The notes under the pieces are model-generated. The model saw only the letters and a list, made by a program, of their open reading frames with translations. It made no database searches and had not been told where the DNA came from. A stretch of DNA of 32,900 nucleotides. Origin: Gaiellasilicea sp035525905 (GTDB taxonomy: Bacteria; Actinomycetota; Thermoleophilia; Gaiellales; Gaiellaceae). The position numbers and the translations under genes were made by a program. This document shows positions 21,951-30,701 of this stretch, in pieces (positions within the stretch are counted from its first letter, which is position 1; every line of letters begins with the position of its first letter). The DNA lies in NCBI GenBank assembly GCA_035525905.1, contig DATLDK010000041.1, forward strand, positions 1 through 32,900, given 5' to 3'.

Positions 21951-22738
21951 TGGCGGCGAAGTCGGCACGCCGCGCCCAGCTGGAGCAGGCGGCGCTCTAT
22001 CCACTCGACTGGATCGAGGAGCGCTCCGGGCTCGTGGGCGGCATGAAGTACTTCCTCTTCCGCAAGGTGCCGCGTGACTCCGGCTGGTTCCACACGCTCG
22101 GGTCTGCCACGCTGACCGCGTTCCTCGTCCAGGCGATCACCGGTGTCGTGCTCGCGATGTACTACAAACCGGATCCCGACAAGGCCTACCAGTCGATCCA
22201 GTTCATCACGAACGACCTCACGCTCGGCTGGCTCGTCCGAGGCATGCACCGTTGTGGCGCGAGCGTCTTCATCATCCTGATGTTCTTCCACATGGCGCGC
22301 GTCTTCCTGTTCGGCGCCTACAAGTACCCCCGCGAGCTGAACTGGATCATCGGGGTTCTCCTGCTGGCGATGGGCATGCTCGAGGGGTTCACCGGCTACC
22401 TGCTGCCGTGGGACCAGACCGCGTACTGGGCGACTGTCGTCGGCATCAACCTGAACGGCACTGCGCCGGTGGTGGGGCCCTTCCTGGCGCAATTCTTAGC
22501 CGGAGGCGCCGAGATCGGCGCCGACACGCTGAGCAAGTTCTACGCCCTGCACATGCTCGCGATCCCGGGCGCCATCTTCGGCCTGATCGGCCTGCATCTC
22601 TATCTCGTCATGCGCCTCGGCGTCACCTCGCCGCCCTGGTCGCATGACGCAGCCGGGCGCGAGCGCGTCGAGGAGCCGGTGCCGGTGAGCGGCCGCGCAG
22701 GTCTCGTTCGCCCTGTCCGCCGCGGAGCGTCCGAGTAA
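21950..22738 (+). CDS. qcrB: Cytochrome b6-type subunit of bc complex
   Basis: A 262-aa cytochrome b N-terminal half with four core membrane helices. Heme ligands are H100 and H114 in helix B (13 residues between) and H201 and H216 in helix D (14 between); the HX14H spacing in helix D is the b6/Bacillus-type hallmark. Quinone-site landmarks include TGYLLPWDQTAYWA. No cysteine lies in the position that carries the covalent heme c of b6f and Bacillus QcrB; a threonine appears there by my alignment. The split format (b6 plus subunit IV) differs from the single long QcrB of typical actinobacteria. ATG 21950 overlaps qcrA's stop. Confidence 0.93.
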   Translation: MAAKSARRAQLEQAALYPLDWIEERSGLVGGMKYFLFRKVPRDSGWFHTLGSATLTAFLVQAITGVVLAMYYKPDPDKAYQSIQFITNDLTLGWLVRGMHRCGASVFIILMFFHMARVFLFGAYKYPRELNWIIGVLLLAMGMLEGFTGYLLPWDQTAYWATVVGINLNGTAPVVGPFLAQFLAGGAEIGADTLSKFYALHMLAIPGAIFGLIGLHLYLVMRLGVTSPPWSHDAAGRERVEEPVPVSGRAGLVRPVRRGASE

Positions 22739-23562
22739 TGGCGAGCCGCCGGATCGAGGAACGGCGCGCCTACCACAAGCGGTACAAGGAGGACGTCGAC
22801 CGCACGGGGAAGTCGTTCTTCCCGCACGCGATGTACCACGACACGGTGATGAGCCTCATCGTCGTGGGGACGATCGTCACGCTCGCCTGCGTCTGGTACT
22901 TCACCGCTGAGGGCTCGGACGACCCGGGCCTCTTGGGGCCGCACTACACGGAGAAGGCCGACCCGGGGACGACGGACTTCGTCCCTCGGCCCGATTGGTA
23001 CTTCTACTTCCTCTTCTACCTGCTGCGAATCTTCAAGTGGCCCAACACCGTCGTCCTCGGGACGGTCGGGGTCCCGAACATCCTGCTCGGGATCGCGATC
23101 GCCCTGCCCTTCCTCGACCTGCGCCGCGAGCGGCGGCTGACGCGCCGGCCCGTGGCGATCATCACGGCGATCATCGTCGTGCTCGCAATGGGAACGCTGA
23201 CCTACAAGGGCGCGACGGCGAAGGAGTCCCTCGCCTCCGAGACGAAGGAGGCCGTACCTACCTGGTCCAAGCGCCAGGGCTTCGAAGGGAACCAGGAGGT
23301 GACGGCCGGGGCCAATCTCTTCGCGGTCACCGGCTGCCTTCAGTGCCACATCTACCTCGGAACAGGCGGTGGCCTGCTCGGCGCGCCGGAGCTCACGGCG
23401 ATCGGGGAGACCGGCAAGGGCAAGGATTACTTCAAGCGCTACGTCACGAACCCGGCCGCGTTCGGCAACACGATCATGCCGCCGTACGCCGGGCTCGGCG
23501 ATGAGAACCTGACCAAGCTCGCTGCCTTCCTCGACGCCTCCAAGGGCCCAAAGGGGAACTAG
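22738..23562 (+). CDS. qcrC: Fused subunit IV and cytochrome c of bc complex
   Basis: A 274-aa fusion. The N-terminal part is cytochrome b subunit IV (membrane helices near 36-56, 88-100 and 108-126) with the Qo-site motif PDWY (85-88). A further membrane segment (about 138-153) leads to a C-terminal class I cytochrome c domain with heme site CLQCH (200-204) and probable axial M247 in TIMPPYAGL. It completes the electron path from the Rieske centre to a c-type heme outside the membrane. This subunit IV-cytochrome c fusion is the Bacillus-type QcrC plan. ATG 22738 overlaps the qcrB stop (TAATG). Confidence 0.93.
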   Translation: MASRRIEERRAYHKRYKEDVDRTGKSFFPHAMYHDTVMSLIVVGTIVTLACVWYFTAEGSDDPGLLGPHYTEKADPGTTDFVPRPDWYFYFLFYLLRIFKWPNTVVLGTVGVPNILLGIAIALPFLDLRRERRLTRRPVAIITAIIVVLAMGTLTYKGATAKESLASETKEAVPTWSKRQGFEGNQEVTAGANLFAVTGCLQCHIYLGTGGGLLGAPELTAIGETGKGKDYFKRYVTNPAAFGNTIMPPYAGLGDENLTKLAAFLDASKGPKGN

Positions 23563-24146
23563 TGAACGTCTTCCTCGGCGTGACGGGCGCCTCCGGCGCG
23601 CCGTACGCCGCGCGGCTGCTGCGTGCGCTCACGGACGCCGGCTGCGAAGTCGGTCTCGCCGCCTCCGCGGCGGGGATCGAGGTGATCGCGACCGAGCTCT
23701 ACGGCGAGCCCACGCTCCCGCGCGACGAGGTGCTCCGGCGGTTCACGGGCGACGCCGACGGTGTCACCGTCTACGGGGTCAACGACTACAAGAGCCCGTA
23801 TGCGTCCGGCTCGGCCAAGGTGGACGCGTACGTCATCTGCCCTTGCTCGATGTCGACCGTAGGGACGCTCGCCACCGGCGCAATGGCGAATCTGATCCAC
23901 CGCGCCGCGTCCGTTGCGCTCAAGGAGAGGCGGAAGCTCGTTCTCGTCCCGCGGGAGACGCCGCTCTCGCTCATCCACCTCAACGGCCTCGCGACGCTGC
24001 AGCAGGCGGGCGCCGTCATCCTGTTCGCCGCGCCGGGCTTCTACCACGGCGCGCAGACGATCGACGACCTCGTCGATTTCGTCGTCGCCCGGATCCTCGA
24101 TCAGCTCGGGGTCGAGAACACGCTCACGGCGAGGTGGGGCCAGTGA
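23562..24146 (+). CDS. ubiX: UbiX, flavin prenyltransferase
   Basis: A 194-aa UbiX, which attaches a dimethylallyl group to FMN to make the prenyl-FMN cofactor of UbiD. Signatures: VFLGVTGASGAPYAARLL at the N-terminus, CPCSMSTVGTLATGAMANLI around residues 90-110, and LVLVPRETPLSLIHL. Length is standard. GTG 23562 overlaps the qcrC stop. With ubiD upstream, it should supply the decarboxylase for menaquinone synthesis (inference). Confidence 0.94.
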   Translation: MNVFLGVTGASGAPYAARLLRALTDAGCEVGLAASAAGIEVIATELYGEPTLPRDEVLRRFTGDADGVTVYGVNDYKSPYASGSAKVDAYVICPCSMSTVGTLATGAMANLIHRAASVALKERRKLVLVPRETPLSLIHLNGLATLQQAGAVILFAAPGFYHGAQTIDDLVDFVVARILDQLGVENTLTARWGQ

Positions 24147-24826
24147 GCCACGAGACAGGGACCCTGCCCGCCGAAGGCGTGCGCTCGATGTTCGACCGCA
24201 TCGCGCCCGTCTACGACCTCATGAACCGCGTCATGACCGCAGGTCTCGACCAGCGCTGGCGGCGGCTGACCGTCCGTCTCGTGGTAGCGAAGGACGACCG
24301 CGTCCTGGACGCCTGTTGCGGCACCGGCGATCTCGCCGTCGCGGCGCGGATGGCCGGGGCCGACGTCGTCGGCCTCGACTTCTCGGGCGCGATGCTCGAG
24401 CGGGCCCGGCGCAAGGACCGGTCGATCGAGTGGATCCAGGGCGACCTGCTCGAGCTTCCGTTCGAGCACGCATCCTTCGACGCGGCGACCGTCGGCTTCG
24501 GCGTCCGGAACGTCGCCGATCTCGAGCGCGCCCTCGCGGAGCTGCGCCGGGTGCTCAAGGCGGGCGGCCACGTGGGCATCCTCGAGATCACGCGACCTCG
24601 CGGGCCACTGCGGCTCTTCTACAAGCTGTGGTTCGACGCGCTGATTCCGCTCGCCGGGAAGATCCTCCCGGGCGGAAAGGCCTACACCTATCTACCCGCG
24701 AGCGTCCGCCGCTTCCCAGGACCGGACGAGCTCGCCGAGCTGATGCGGCGGCAGGGCTTCGGCGATGTGTCTTACCGGTGCCTCGGCGGCGGAATCGTGG
24801 CTCTGCATACTGGGATCGCGGAATGA
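24143..24826 (+). CDS. menG: Demethylmenaquinone methyltransferase (MenG/UbiE)
   Basis: A 227-aa SAM methyltransferase of the UbiE/MenG family, which methylates demethylmenaquinone to menaquinone. Landmarks: VRSMFDRIAPVYDLMNRVMT near the start, the SAM motif VLDACCGTGDLAVAA (about residues 52-66), FGVRNVADLERALAELRRVL and a C-terminal YLPASVRRFPGPDEL. GTG 24143 overlaps the ubiX stop (GTGA) with a GGTGGGG ribosome-binding site upstream. The next gene starts in its stop codon (ATGA). Confidence 0.92.
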   Translation: MSHETGTLPAEGVRSMFDRIAPVYDLMNRVMTAGLDQRWRRLTVRLVVAKDDRVLDACCGTGDLAVAARMAGADVVGLDFSGAMLERARRKDRSIEWIQGDLLELPFEHASFDAATVGFGVRNVADLERALAELRRVLKAGGHVGILEITRPRGPLRLFYKLWFDALIPLAGKILPGGKAYTYLPASVRRFPGPDELAELMRRQGFGDVSYRCLGGGIVALHTGIAE

Positions 24827-25731
24827 CCACACTCGAGCACGTCCGCCGGCTGCCGGGGCTCGACTCCTACCTGGCACAGGTCGAGAGTCGCCTCGCAGCG
24901 GCCGTGGGGTCCCGATCCGGCCGTGTCGCGGCGGTGGGCTTCGACGCGCTCGCCTCGGGCGGGAAGAGGCTGCGACCTCTGCTCGCTTTCCTCTCGGCAC
25001 CCCCCGACGCCCCTGCTCCCGTCTCGGCCGGAGTCGCGGTAGAGCTGGTCCACATGGCGACGCTGGTGCACGACGATCTGATCGACCGCGCCACGGTCCG
25101 GCGGGGGAAGAAGGCCGCTTGGGCGGCACACGGACCCGACGCGGCGAGGGCGACCGGCGACTATCTCTTCTCGCGTGCCTTCGCGGAGCTCGCCGCGGAC
25201 GGCGACATCCGCTCGGTCAGCGTGCTCGCCGAGGCATCTCTGTGTCTGGCGCGTGGGGAAGCCATGCAACGGCGGCAGCGCAATGATCCGGACACGACCG
25301 TGGAGGCCTACCTCGAGCGGTGCTCCTTGAAGACCGGCAAGCTCTTCGAGGCGGCGTGCTCCCTCGGATCCGGAGGCACGCTGGCGCGCTTCGGCCTCAA
25401 CCTCGGCATCGCGTTCCAGATCGCGGACGACATCCTCGACTGCTCCGGCGACACGATCGAGACGGGCAAGGTCGCAGGGACGGACCTGCGCGAAGGGACA
25501 CCCACGCTGCCGCTCTTGCTCGCGGCGCGCGAGGATGGCGCTGTTCGCGCAGCCCTCGCGGGTGGCCCGATCAAAGGCGCGCTCTTGCGCGTCGCTGCGA
25601 CCGGCGCGATCGAGCGTTCTAGGGAGGTGGCCCTCGACTACGCTAGAGAAGCGCGCGAGAGCCTGAACGGGGAGCTCCACCGGGAGCAGCTCGAGTCGCT
25701 CGCCGACGCCGTCGTCAACCGAAAGCGCTAA
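24823..25731 (+). CDS. Long-chain polyprenyl diphosphate synthase
   Basis: A 302-aa trans-isoprenyl diphosphate synthase. It has GGKRLRP (46-52), first aspartate-rich motif HDDLID (DDLID 84-88) and second motif DDILD (202-206). Alanine at position -5 to the first motif (A79), not a bulky aromatic, fits a long-chain product such as octaprenyl or longer diphosphate (established rule for this family; the exact length is not readable). It likely supplies the menaquinone side chain. ATG 24823 overlaps menG. It overlaps mqnE by TAATG. Confidence 0.93.
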   Translation: MTTLEHVRRLPGLDSYLAQVESRLAAAVGSRSGRVAAVGFDALASGGKRLRPLLAFLSAPPDAPAPVSAGVAVELVHMATLVHDDLIDRATVRRGKKAAWAAHGPDAARATGDYLFSRAFAELAADGDIRSVSVLAEASLCLARGEAMQRRQRNDPDTTVEAYLERCSLKTGKLFEAACSLGSGGTLARFGLNLGIAFQIADDILDCSGDTIETGKVAGTDLREGTPTLPLLLAAREDGAVRAALAGGPIKGALLRVAATGAIERSREVALDYAREARESLNGELHREQLESLADAVVNRKR

Positions 25732-26837
25732 TGGCAACCCTCGCCCGAACATCAACGCTCGAACCGATCTGGGAGAAGGTCGAGGCCGGGGAGCGCCTCG
25801 ACTTCGAGGACGGGCTCGCGCTGCTGGAGACCGACGACCTGCTCGGCCTCGGCGAGCTCGCCGACTTGGCGCGCCGGCGGCGTGGCGGGACGGATGAGGT
25901 CTACTTCGTCCAGAACCTCTACCTGAACCAGACGAACGTCTGCCGCGTGAAATGCAAGTTCTGCGCCTTCGCCGCGACCCAGAAGCAGGAGCAGGCATAC
26001 ACGATCTCGACGCAGGAGATGGTGGAGGACGCGGTGCGCCAGCGGGAGCTGACCGGCTTCACCGAGATCCACATGGTCAACGGCGAGAACCCTCACGTCG
26101 ACTTCGAGTTCTACGTGGACGCCGTTCGCTCGCTCAAGCAGGCGCTCCCGGACGTGCACCTGAAGATGTACACCGCCTCCGAGATCCACCACATGACGGT
26201 GCTGTCCGGGCTGAGCCACGAGGAAGTGCTGCGCGAGCTGCAGGCCGCGGGGCTCGGCTCACTCCCCGGCGGGGGCGCGGAGGTGTTCGCGGAGCGGGTG
26301 CGCAAGCTGATCGCGCCCGGGAAGGAGCACCCGGACTTCTGGTTCCGCACGCACGACGCCGCGCACCGGCTGGGCATGCCGACGCACTGCACGATGCTGT
26401 ACGGCCACGTCGAGACCTACGAGGAGCGGGTCGACCACCTGCTCCGGCTGCGCGCGCAGCAAGACGCGACCGGGGGCTTCCTCGCTTTCATCCCGCTCGC
26501 CTTCCATCCCGAGAACACCGTCTTCGAGCGACGCGGCTGGCGGCACACGACCGGCTCGGACGACCTGAAGATGCTCGCCGTCTCGCGCCTCCTGCTCGAC
26601 AACGTCGCGAACATCAAGGCCTACTGGATCATGATGGGCATGCCCCTCGCAGCAGTCGCGCTTCACTTCGGCGCCAACGACGTCCAGGGCACCGTGGTGC
26701 GCGAGCAGATCTTCCACGCCGCCGGCGCCGTCACGGAGACCGAACAGAAGATCGAGCAGCTCGTCCGCTTCGTGCGCGACGCCGGCCGGATCCCGGTTCA
26801 GCGCGACACGCTGTATCAGGAGCTTCGCCGATGGTGA
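25731..26837 (+). CDS. mqnE: Aminofutalosine synthase (MqnE)
   Basis: A 368-aa radical SAM enzyme. The 4Fe-4S cluster motif CX3CX2C is C71RVKC75KFC78. NQTNVC before it, EIHMVNGENPHVDFEFYVDA, and LAFIPLAFHPENTVFE fit MqnE rather than MqnC. It adds the enolpyruvyl product of MqnA to an adenosyl group to give 6-amino-6-deoxyfutalosine in the futalosine menaquinone route. ATG 25731 overlaps the synthase stop. The gene overlaps mqnA by 7 nt. Confidence 0.93.
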   Translation: MATLARTSTLEPIWEKVEAGERLDFEDGLALLETDDLLGLGELADLARRRRGGTDEVYFVQNLYLNQTNVCRVKCKFCAFAATQKQEQAYTISTQEMVEDAVRQRELTGFTEIHMVNGENPHVDFEFYVDAVRSLKQALPDVHLKMYTASEIHHMTVLSGLSHEEVLRELQAAGLGSLPGGGAEVFAERVRKLIAPGKEHPDFWFRTHDAAHRLGMPTHCTMLYGHVETYEERVDHLLRLRAQQDATGGFLAFIPLAFHPENTVFERRGWRHTTGSDDLKMLAVSRLLLDNVANIKAYWIMMGMPLAAVALHFGANDVQGTVVREQIFHAAGAVTETEQKIEQLVRFVRDAGRIPVQRDTLYQELRRW

Positions 26838-27598
26838 GGCTGGGGCGGATCTCCTACGTGAACATGGCGCCGGTGTTCCACCGGCTGAACGCCGAGGTCG
26901 AAGAGGTACAGGGCGTCCCGACCCGCCTCAACGCGATGCTGCTCGACGGGCAGCTCGACCTGGCGCCGATCTCGTCGATCGAGTACGCGCGCAACGCGAC
27001 GTCGCTGCGGATCCTGCCGCGTATGTGTGTCTCTTCCGAGGGGGCCGTCGACTCGATTCAGCTCGTCTCCTCGACGCCGTTTCCGCAGATTCGCTCGATC
27101 GCCGTCACGCCGGAGAGCGCCACGTCGGTCGTGCTCGCCAAGGTGCTGCTGCCGAGAGCGAGGCAGGTGCCACTGGAGGAGGAGGCAGACGCAAAGCTCC
27201 TGATCGGCGATGCGGCGCTCAGGAGCGCCTTCGAGGATCCGACTCCGCATTACGACCTCGGCAAGCTGTGGCTCGAGAAGACCGGCCTGCCGATGGTGTT
27301 CGCCGTCTGGGCCGCACCGGAGCCGGTCGCCGAGGGCGTCGCCGAGCTCGAGCACTCTCTCGTCGCCTCGGTGCGGCTCGCCCGAGCGGAGCCGGACGTG
27401 CTGGCGCACGAGGCCAGCGCGCGCTACGGCTACCCGGCCGGCTACCTCGCGCGCTACTTCGAGAAGCTCCGCTACTCGTTCGGTCCGCGGGAGCGCGCCG
27501 GCTTTTACACCTTCCTCGAGATGGCGCGCGACGTCGGCGAGCTGGACCACGTGCCCGAGCTCCGCTTCATCACGCGCGGGCAGACGGTGCAAGCTTGA
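26831..27598 (+). CDS. mqnA: Chorismate dehydratase (MqnA)
   Basis: A 255-aa MqnA. It opens LGRISYVNMAPVFHRL, has LDGQLDLAPISSIEYARNA, and later FAVWAAPEPVAEGV, YFEKLRYSFGPRERAGFYTF. MqnA dehydrates chorismate to 3-[(1-carboxyvinyl)oxy]benzoate, the first step of the futalosine route. It has a periplasmic-binding-protein-like fold without a signal peptide, as expected for a cytoplasmic enzyme. ATG 26831 lies inside the mqnE end and the next gene begins in its stop codon (TTGA). Confidence 0.92.
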   Translation: MVRLGRISYVNMAPVFHRLNAEVEEVQGVPTRLNAMLLDGQLDLAPISSIEYARNATSLRILPRMCVSSEGAVDSIQLVSSTPFPQIRSIAVTPESATSVVLAKVLLPRARQVPLEEEADAKLLIGDAALRSAFEDPTPHYDLGKLWLEKTGLPMVFAVWAAPEPVAEGVAELEHSLVASVRLARAEPDVLAHEASARYGYPAGYLARYFEKLRYSFGPRERAGFYTFLEMARDVGELDHVPELRFITRGQTVQA

Positions 27599-28695
27599 CC
27601 GCGGTCGAGACCCGGACGGTCGAGGAGATCCTGGGAAAGGCGCTCGACGGAGAGCGGATCACCGACGACGAGGCCGTGGCGCTCCTGCGCTCCCGCGAGC
27701 TCGTCGCGGTCGGCCGCGTCGCCGACGAGATCCGCGGCCGCAAGACCGATCCGGACCGGGTCACGTTCATCGTCGACCGAAATTTGAACTACACGAACAT
27801 CTGTGTCACCGACTGCGACTTCTGCGCCTTCTACCGCAGCCCGGGCGATCGTAACGAGGGATATCTCCTGCCGAAGCCCGTCATCTTCAAGAAGATCGAG
27901 GAGACGCTCGCGATCGGCGGCACCGGCGTCCTGATGCAGGGCGGGCACCACCCCGACCTCGGCGTCGACTACTACGAGGATCTCTTCAGCTCGATCAAGC
28001 AGCGCTACAAGATCCACCTGCATGCGCTCTCGCCGCCGGAGATCCAGCACATTGCGCGGCGCTCCAAGCTGACCGTGTGGGAGACGCTGTCGCGGCTCCG
28101 CGATGCGGGGCTCGATTCGGTCCCTGGCGGCGGCGGCGAGATCCTCGTCGACCGGGTCCGCGACATCATCGCCCCGAAGAAGACCAAGTCGTCCGAGTGG
28201 CTGGACGTGATGCGCCACGCCCACAGGCTCGGGATGTCGACGACGGCGACGATGATGTACGGCCACGTCGAGACGGTGCCCGAGCGGGTCGAGCACATGC
28301 GGCGGATCCGCGAGCTCCAGGACGAGACGCACGGCTTTCGAGCCTTCATCTCCTGGACCTTTCAGCGCGACGGCAACAGGCTCTCTGATCACGTCTCGGA
28401 CGAGCAGATGCCCACCTCGTTCGACTATCTCCTCACGCAGGCGGTGTCGCGGATCTACCTCGACAACGTCGACCACATCCAGAGCTCCTGGGTGACGCAG
28501 GGCCTGAAGATCGGCCAGGTCGCGCTCAGCTTCGGGGCGGACGACATGGGCTCCGTGATGATCGAGGAGAACGTCGTCTCGGCCGCCGGCACGACCTACC
28601 GCACATCGACGGAGGAGCTCGTGCACCTGATCCGCTCGCTCGGGAAGATCCCTGTACAGCGGGACACGCTCTACCGCGACGTCCAGGTCTTCTAG
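27595..28695 (+). CDS. mqnC: Dehypoxanthine futalosine cyclase (MqnC)
   Basis: A 366-aa radical SAM enzyme that cyclises dehypoxanthine futalosine in the futalosine menaquinone route. The cluster motif is C70VTDC74DFC77. NLNYTNIC, LMQGGHHPDLGVDYYEDLF and AFISWTFQRDGNRL are family stretches that separate it from MqnE. TTG 27595 overlaps the mqnA stop. Its TAG shares bases with the TAG of the convergent GGDEF gene. mqnB, mqnD and the prenyltransferase gene are not in the window. Confidence 0.93.
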   Translation: MTAVETRTVEEILGKALDGERITDDEAVALLRSRELVAVGRVADEIRGRKTDPDRVTFIVDRNLNYTNICVTDCDFCAFYRSPGDRNEGYLLPKPVIFKKIEETLAIGGTGVLMQGGHHPDLGVDYYEDLFSSIKQRYKIHLHALSPPEIQHIARRSKLTVWETLSRLRDAGLDSVPGGGGEILVDRVRDIIAPKKTKSSEWLDVMRHAHRLGMSTTATMMYGHVETVPERVEHMRRIRELQDETHGFRAFISWTFQRDGNRLSDHVSDEQMPTSFDYLLTQAVSRIYLDNVDHIQSSWVTQGLKIGQVALSFGADDMGSVMIEENVVSAAGTTYRTSTEELVHLIRSLGKIPVQRDTLYRDVQVF

Positions 28696-30701
28696 GACGC
28701 CTCCGCCACCAGGGCGAGATCGGCGCCGAGCTCGGCGTACGCCGCGACAAGCGCCTCGACGACGTTCGCATCGAACTGGGAGCCGGCGCAGCGGCGTAGC
28801 TCTACGATCGCCTCGTCCGGGGTGCGGGCAGCGCGATGGGCGAGCTCCGAGGTCATGGCGACGAACGCGGCACAGGCACCGATGATGCGCGAGCCGAGCG
28901 GGATGTCATCCCCGAAGAGCCGGTCCGGATATCCCATGCCGTCCATCCGCTCCTGGGTCGAGCGCACGAGCCTCGCCACCTTCGCGAGGGCCGGCGCCGA
29001 GGACAGGATCCGCTCTCCGATCAGCGGGTGACGGCGGACGAAGCGCCACTCGTCGTCGGTGAGCGGCCCGGGCTTCAGGAGGATCGAGTCCGGAATCGCG
29101 AGCTTGCCGACCTCGTGCAGCTCGGCCGCGAGACTGACGTCCGCGAGCTCGTCGTCCGAGAGCCCGATGCGCGTGCCAGCCGCGCCGACGAGCTCGACGA
29201 GCCCGCTCAGGTGGCCCTGCAGACGGGCGTCGCGCTCGTAGAGCACGCGGAGCAGCACGTCGCGACTCTGGCGGCCGGCGGATGCGCGACGGCCGTCCTT
29301 CTCGTCGTACATCCGCCCGTCGACGATGCGCAGCGCATCGGCGACGCTTGCGGCTTCCTCGGGCAGCGCAACCGTCCCGTAGGCAGCGCTGATCCTGAAG
29401 CCTTCGCCGCCTTCCTCGAGCGACGTTGCCGCCCCGGCGGCGAACGCCTCACTGCGGTCGGGGCCGACCGCTGCGAGCACGCAGAACTCGTCTCCGCCGA
29501 TGCGGTAGACCTCTCCTTCGCTCGACACGGCGGCAGTGAGCTTCTCCGCGATCCGGGCGAGGAGCGCGTCACCCGCGGGATGGCCGAATGTGTCGTTGTA
29601 CGCCTTGAAGCCGTCGAGGTCGAGCAGCATCAGGACGCCCGTCGTCTGCGCGGCGAGTGCGGCGTCGAGGTCGAGCATCAGCTTGCGCCTGTTTCCGACC
29701 GCCGTGAGCGCATCCGTCTGCGCCTCGATGCGCGTCTTCGCGAGCAGGAGCATCTTCTCTCTGAAGGTGAACGCCATCCGGGCGATCACGGCCAGCAGCG
29801 ACGTCGCCGCGAGGACGACCGCCGGCGTGTTCAGCGCTGCGAACTGGCCGTAGACCAGGATCGCGAGGGCGCTGAGGCCGAAGACGGCCGGCAGCGCCAG
29901 TACCCGCGCGCCTTCGGCGCGAACAGCCCCGAGCCGGCCGGGAGGCTGCCATGCGGCCGCGGCCAGAAAGAGCATCGCCAGCGGCCAGGCGGCGTCGAGA
30001 AGCTCGATGCTGTCTCCCGAGCCGACCGCGGCCTGGTACAGCGTTCCGCTGTCTGCGAGCGTGAGTGCGCCGGTGCCGCTGAGAATGCACACCCAGGTGC
30101 GGTCGAGCCGCCAGCCCGTGATCGCCAGGACGGCGACGACCAGGCCCAGCAGCAAGGCATCCGCGAGCGGATAGGCGACGTTCATCGCGGCTGTCAGCGG
30201 CGAGCCGCCCGTGCTGTCGACCACGGCGCCGAACAGGACTGCGGCGCCGACTGCGGCGACAGCCAGTGCTGCGAGGGCCGCGTCGAGCCAGAGGCTCCGA
30301 TCGAAGTGCACGGTCCGCGCCCGGACGAGCAGGGCGATCCCCGCGTACAGAATCGGGTAGGACGCGAGCCAGAGCCAGTCCGTCACCGTGGGCGGGGCGA
30401 CGGTCGAGTCGAGGAGAAAGAGGGTGTAGTAGAAGTCGCCCGCCGCCCAGAGGAGCAGCGTTGTTCCGAGGCACCGCCACGCGGCGCGCTCGGCACTGCG
30501 CTGGGCGGGGGAGATCAGGCAGACCGCCGCAGCCCCGACGAGCAGGATGTTGTACGTCCACTTGACGACGCCTGAGGCGCTGTCCGGGCCTAGTCCCAGC
30601 AGCACCACGTAGACCGCGAAGAGGACACCGAGCCCGAGCAGGAGCCAGGTGCCCCGTCTTCCGGGCGGCCGCCGATCTGCAGTAGGGGTCAGGATCTCCA
30701 T
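28692..30701 (-). CDS. Membrane GGDEF protein with degenerate HD-GYP domain
   Basis: About 669 aa. The N-terminal half (about 20-315) has eight or nine membrane segments. A GGDEF domain follows with DALTAVGNRRKL, LLDLDGFKAYNDTFGHPAGD and intact GGDEF (402-406), so c-di-GMP synthesis is plausible; no RxxD inhibitory site lies just before it. The C-terminal HD-GYP-like domain is altered: HE in place of HD (529-530), TQE instead of HHE before DGMGYP (590-592 is GYP), and CAAFVAMTS in place of DxxDA. So phosphodiesterase activity is doubtful. ATG 30701 is used; TTG 30734 is an in-frame alternative and neither has a clear ribosome-binding site. Confidence 0.85.
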   Translation of the reverse strand: MEILTPTADRRPPGRRGTWLLLGLGVLFAVYVVLLGLGPDSASGVVKWTYNILLVGAAAVCLISPAQRSAERAAWRCLGTTLLLWAAGDFYYTLFLLDSTVAPPTVTDWLWLASYPILYAGIALLVRARTVHFDRSLWLDAALAALAVAAVGAAVLFGAVVDSTGGSPLTAAMNVAYPLADALLLGLVVAVLAITGWRLDRTWVCILSGTGALTLADSGTLYQAAVGSGDSIELLDAAWPLAMLFLAAAAWQPPGRLGAVRAEGARVLALPAVFGLSALAILVYGQFAALNTPAVVLAATSLLAVIARMAFTFREKMLLLAKTRIEAQTDALTAVGNRRKLMLDLDAALAAQTTGVLMLLDLDGFKAYNDTFGHPAGDALLARIAEKLTAAVSSEGEVYRIGGDEFCVLAAVGPDRSEAFAAGAATSLEEGGEGFRISAAYGTVALPEEAASVADALRIVDGRMYDEKDGRRASAGRQSRDVLLRVLYERDARLQGHLSGLVELVGAAGTRIGLSDDELADVSLAAELHEVGKLAIPDSILLKPGPLTDDEWRFVRRHPLIGERILSSAPALAKVARLVRSTQERMDGMGYPDRLFGDDIPLGSRIIGACAAFVAMTSELAHRAARTPDEAIVELRRCAGSQFDANVVEALVAAYAELGADLALVAEAS

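Noticed and set aside
28836..30575. A 579-aa plus-strand frame opposite the GGDEF gene
   Set aside because: Shadow of a well-supported minus-strand gene; no start signal or domain.
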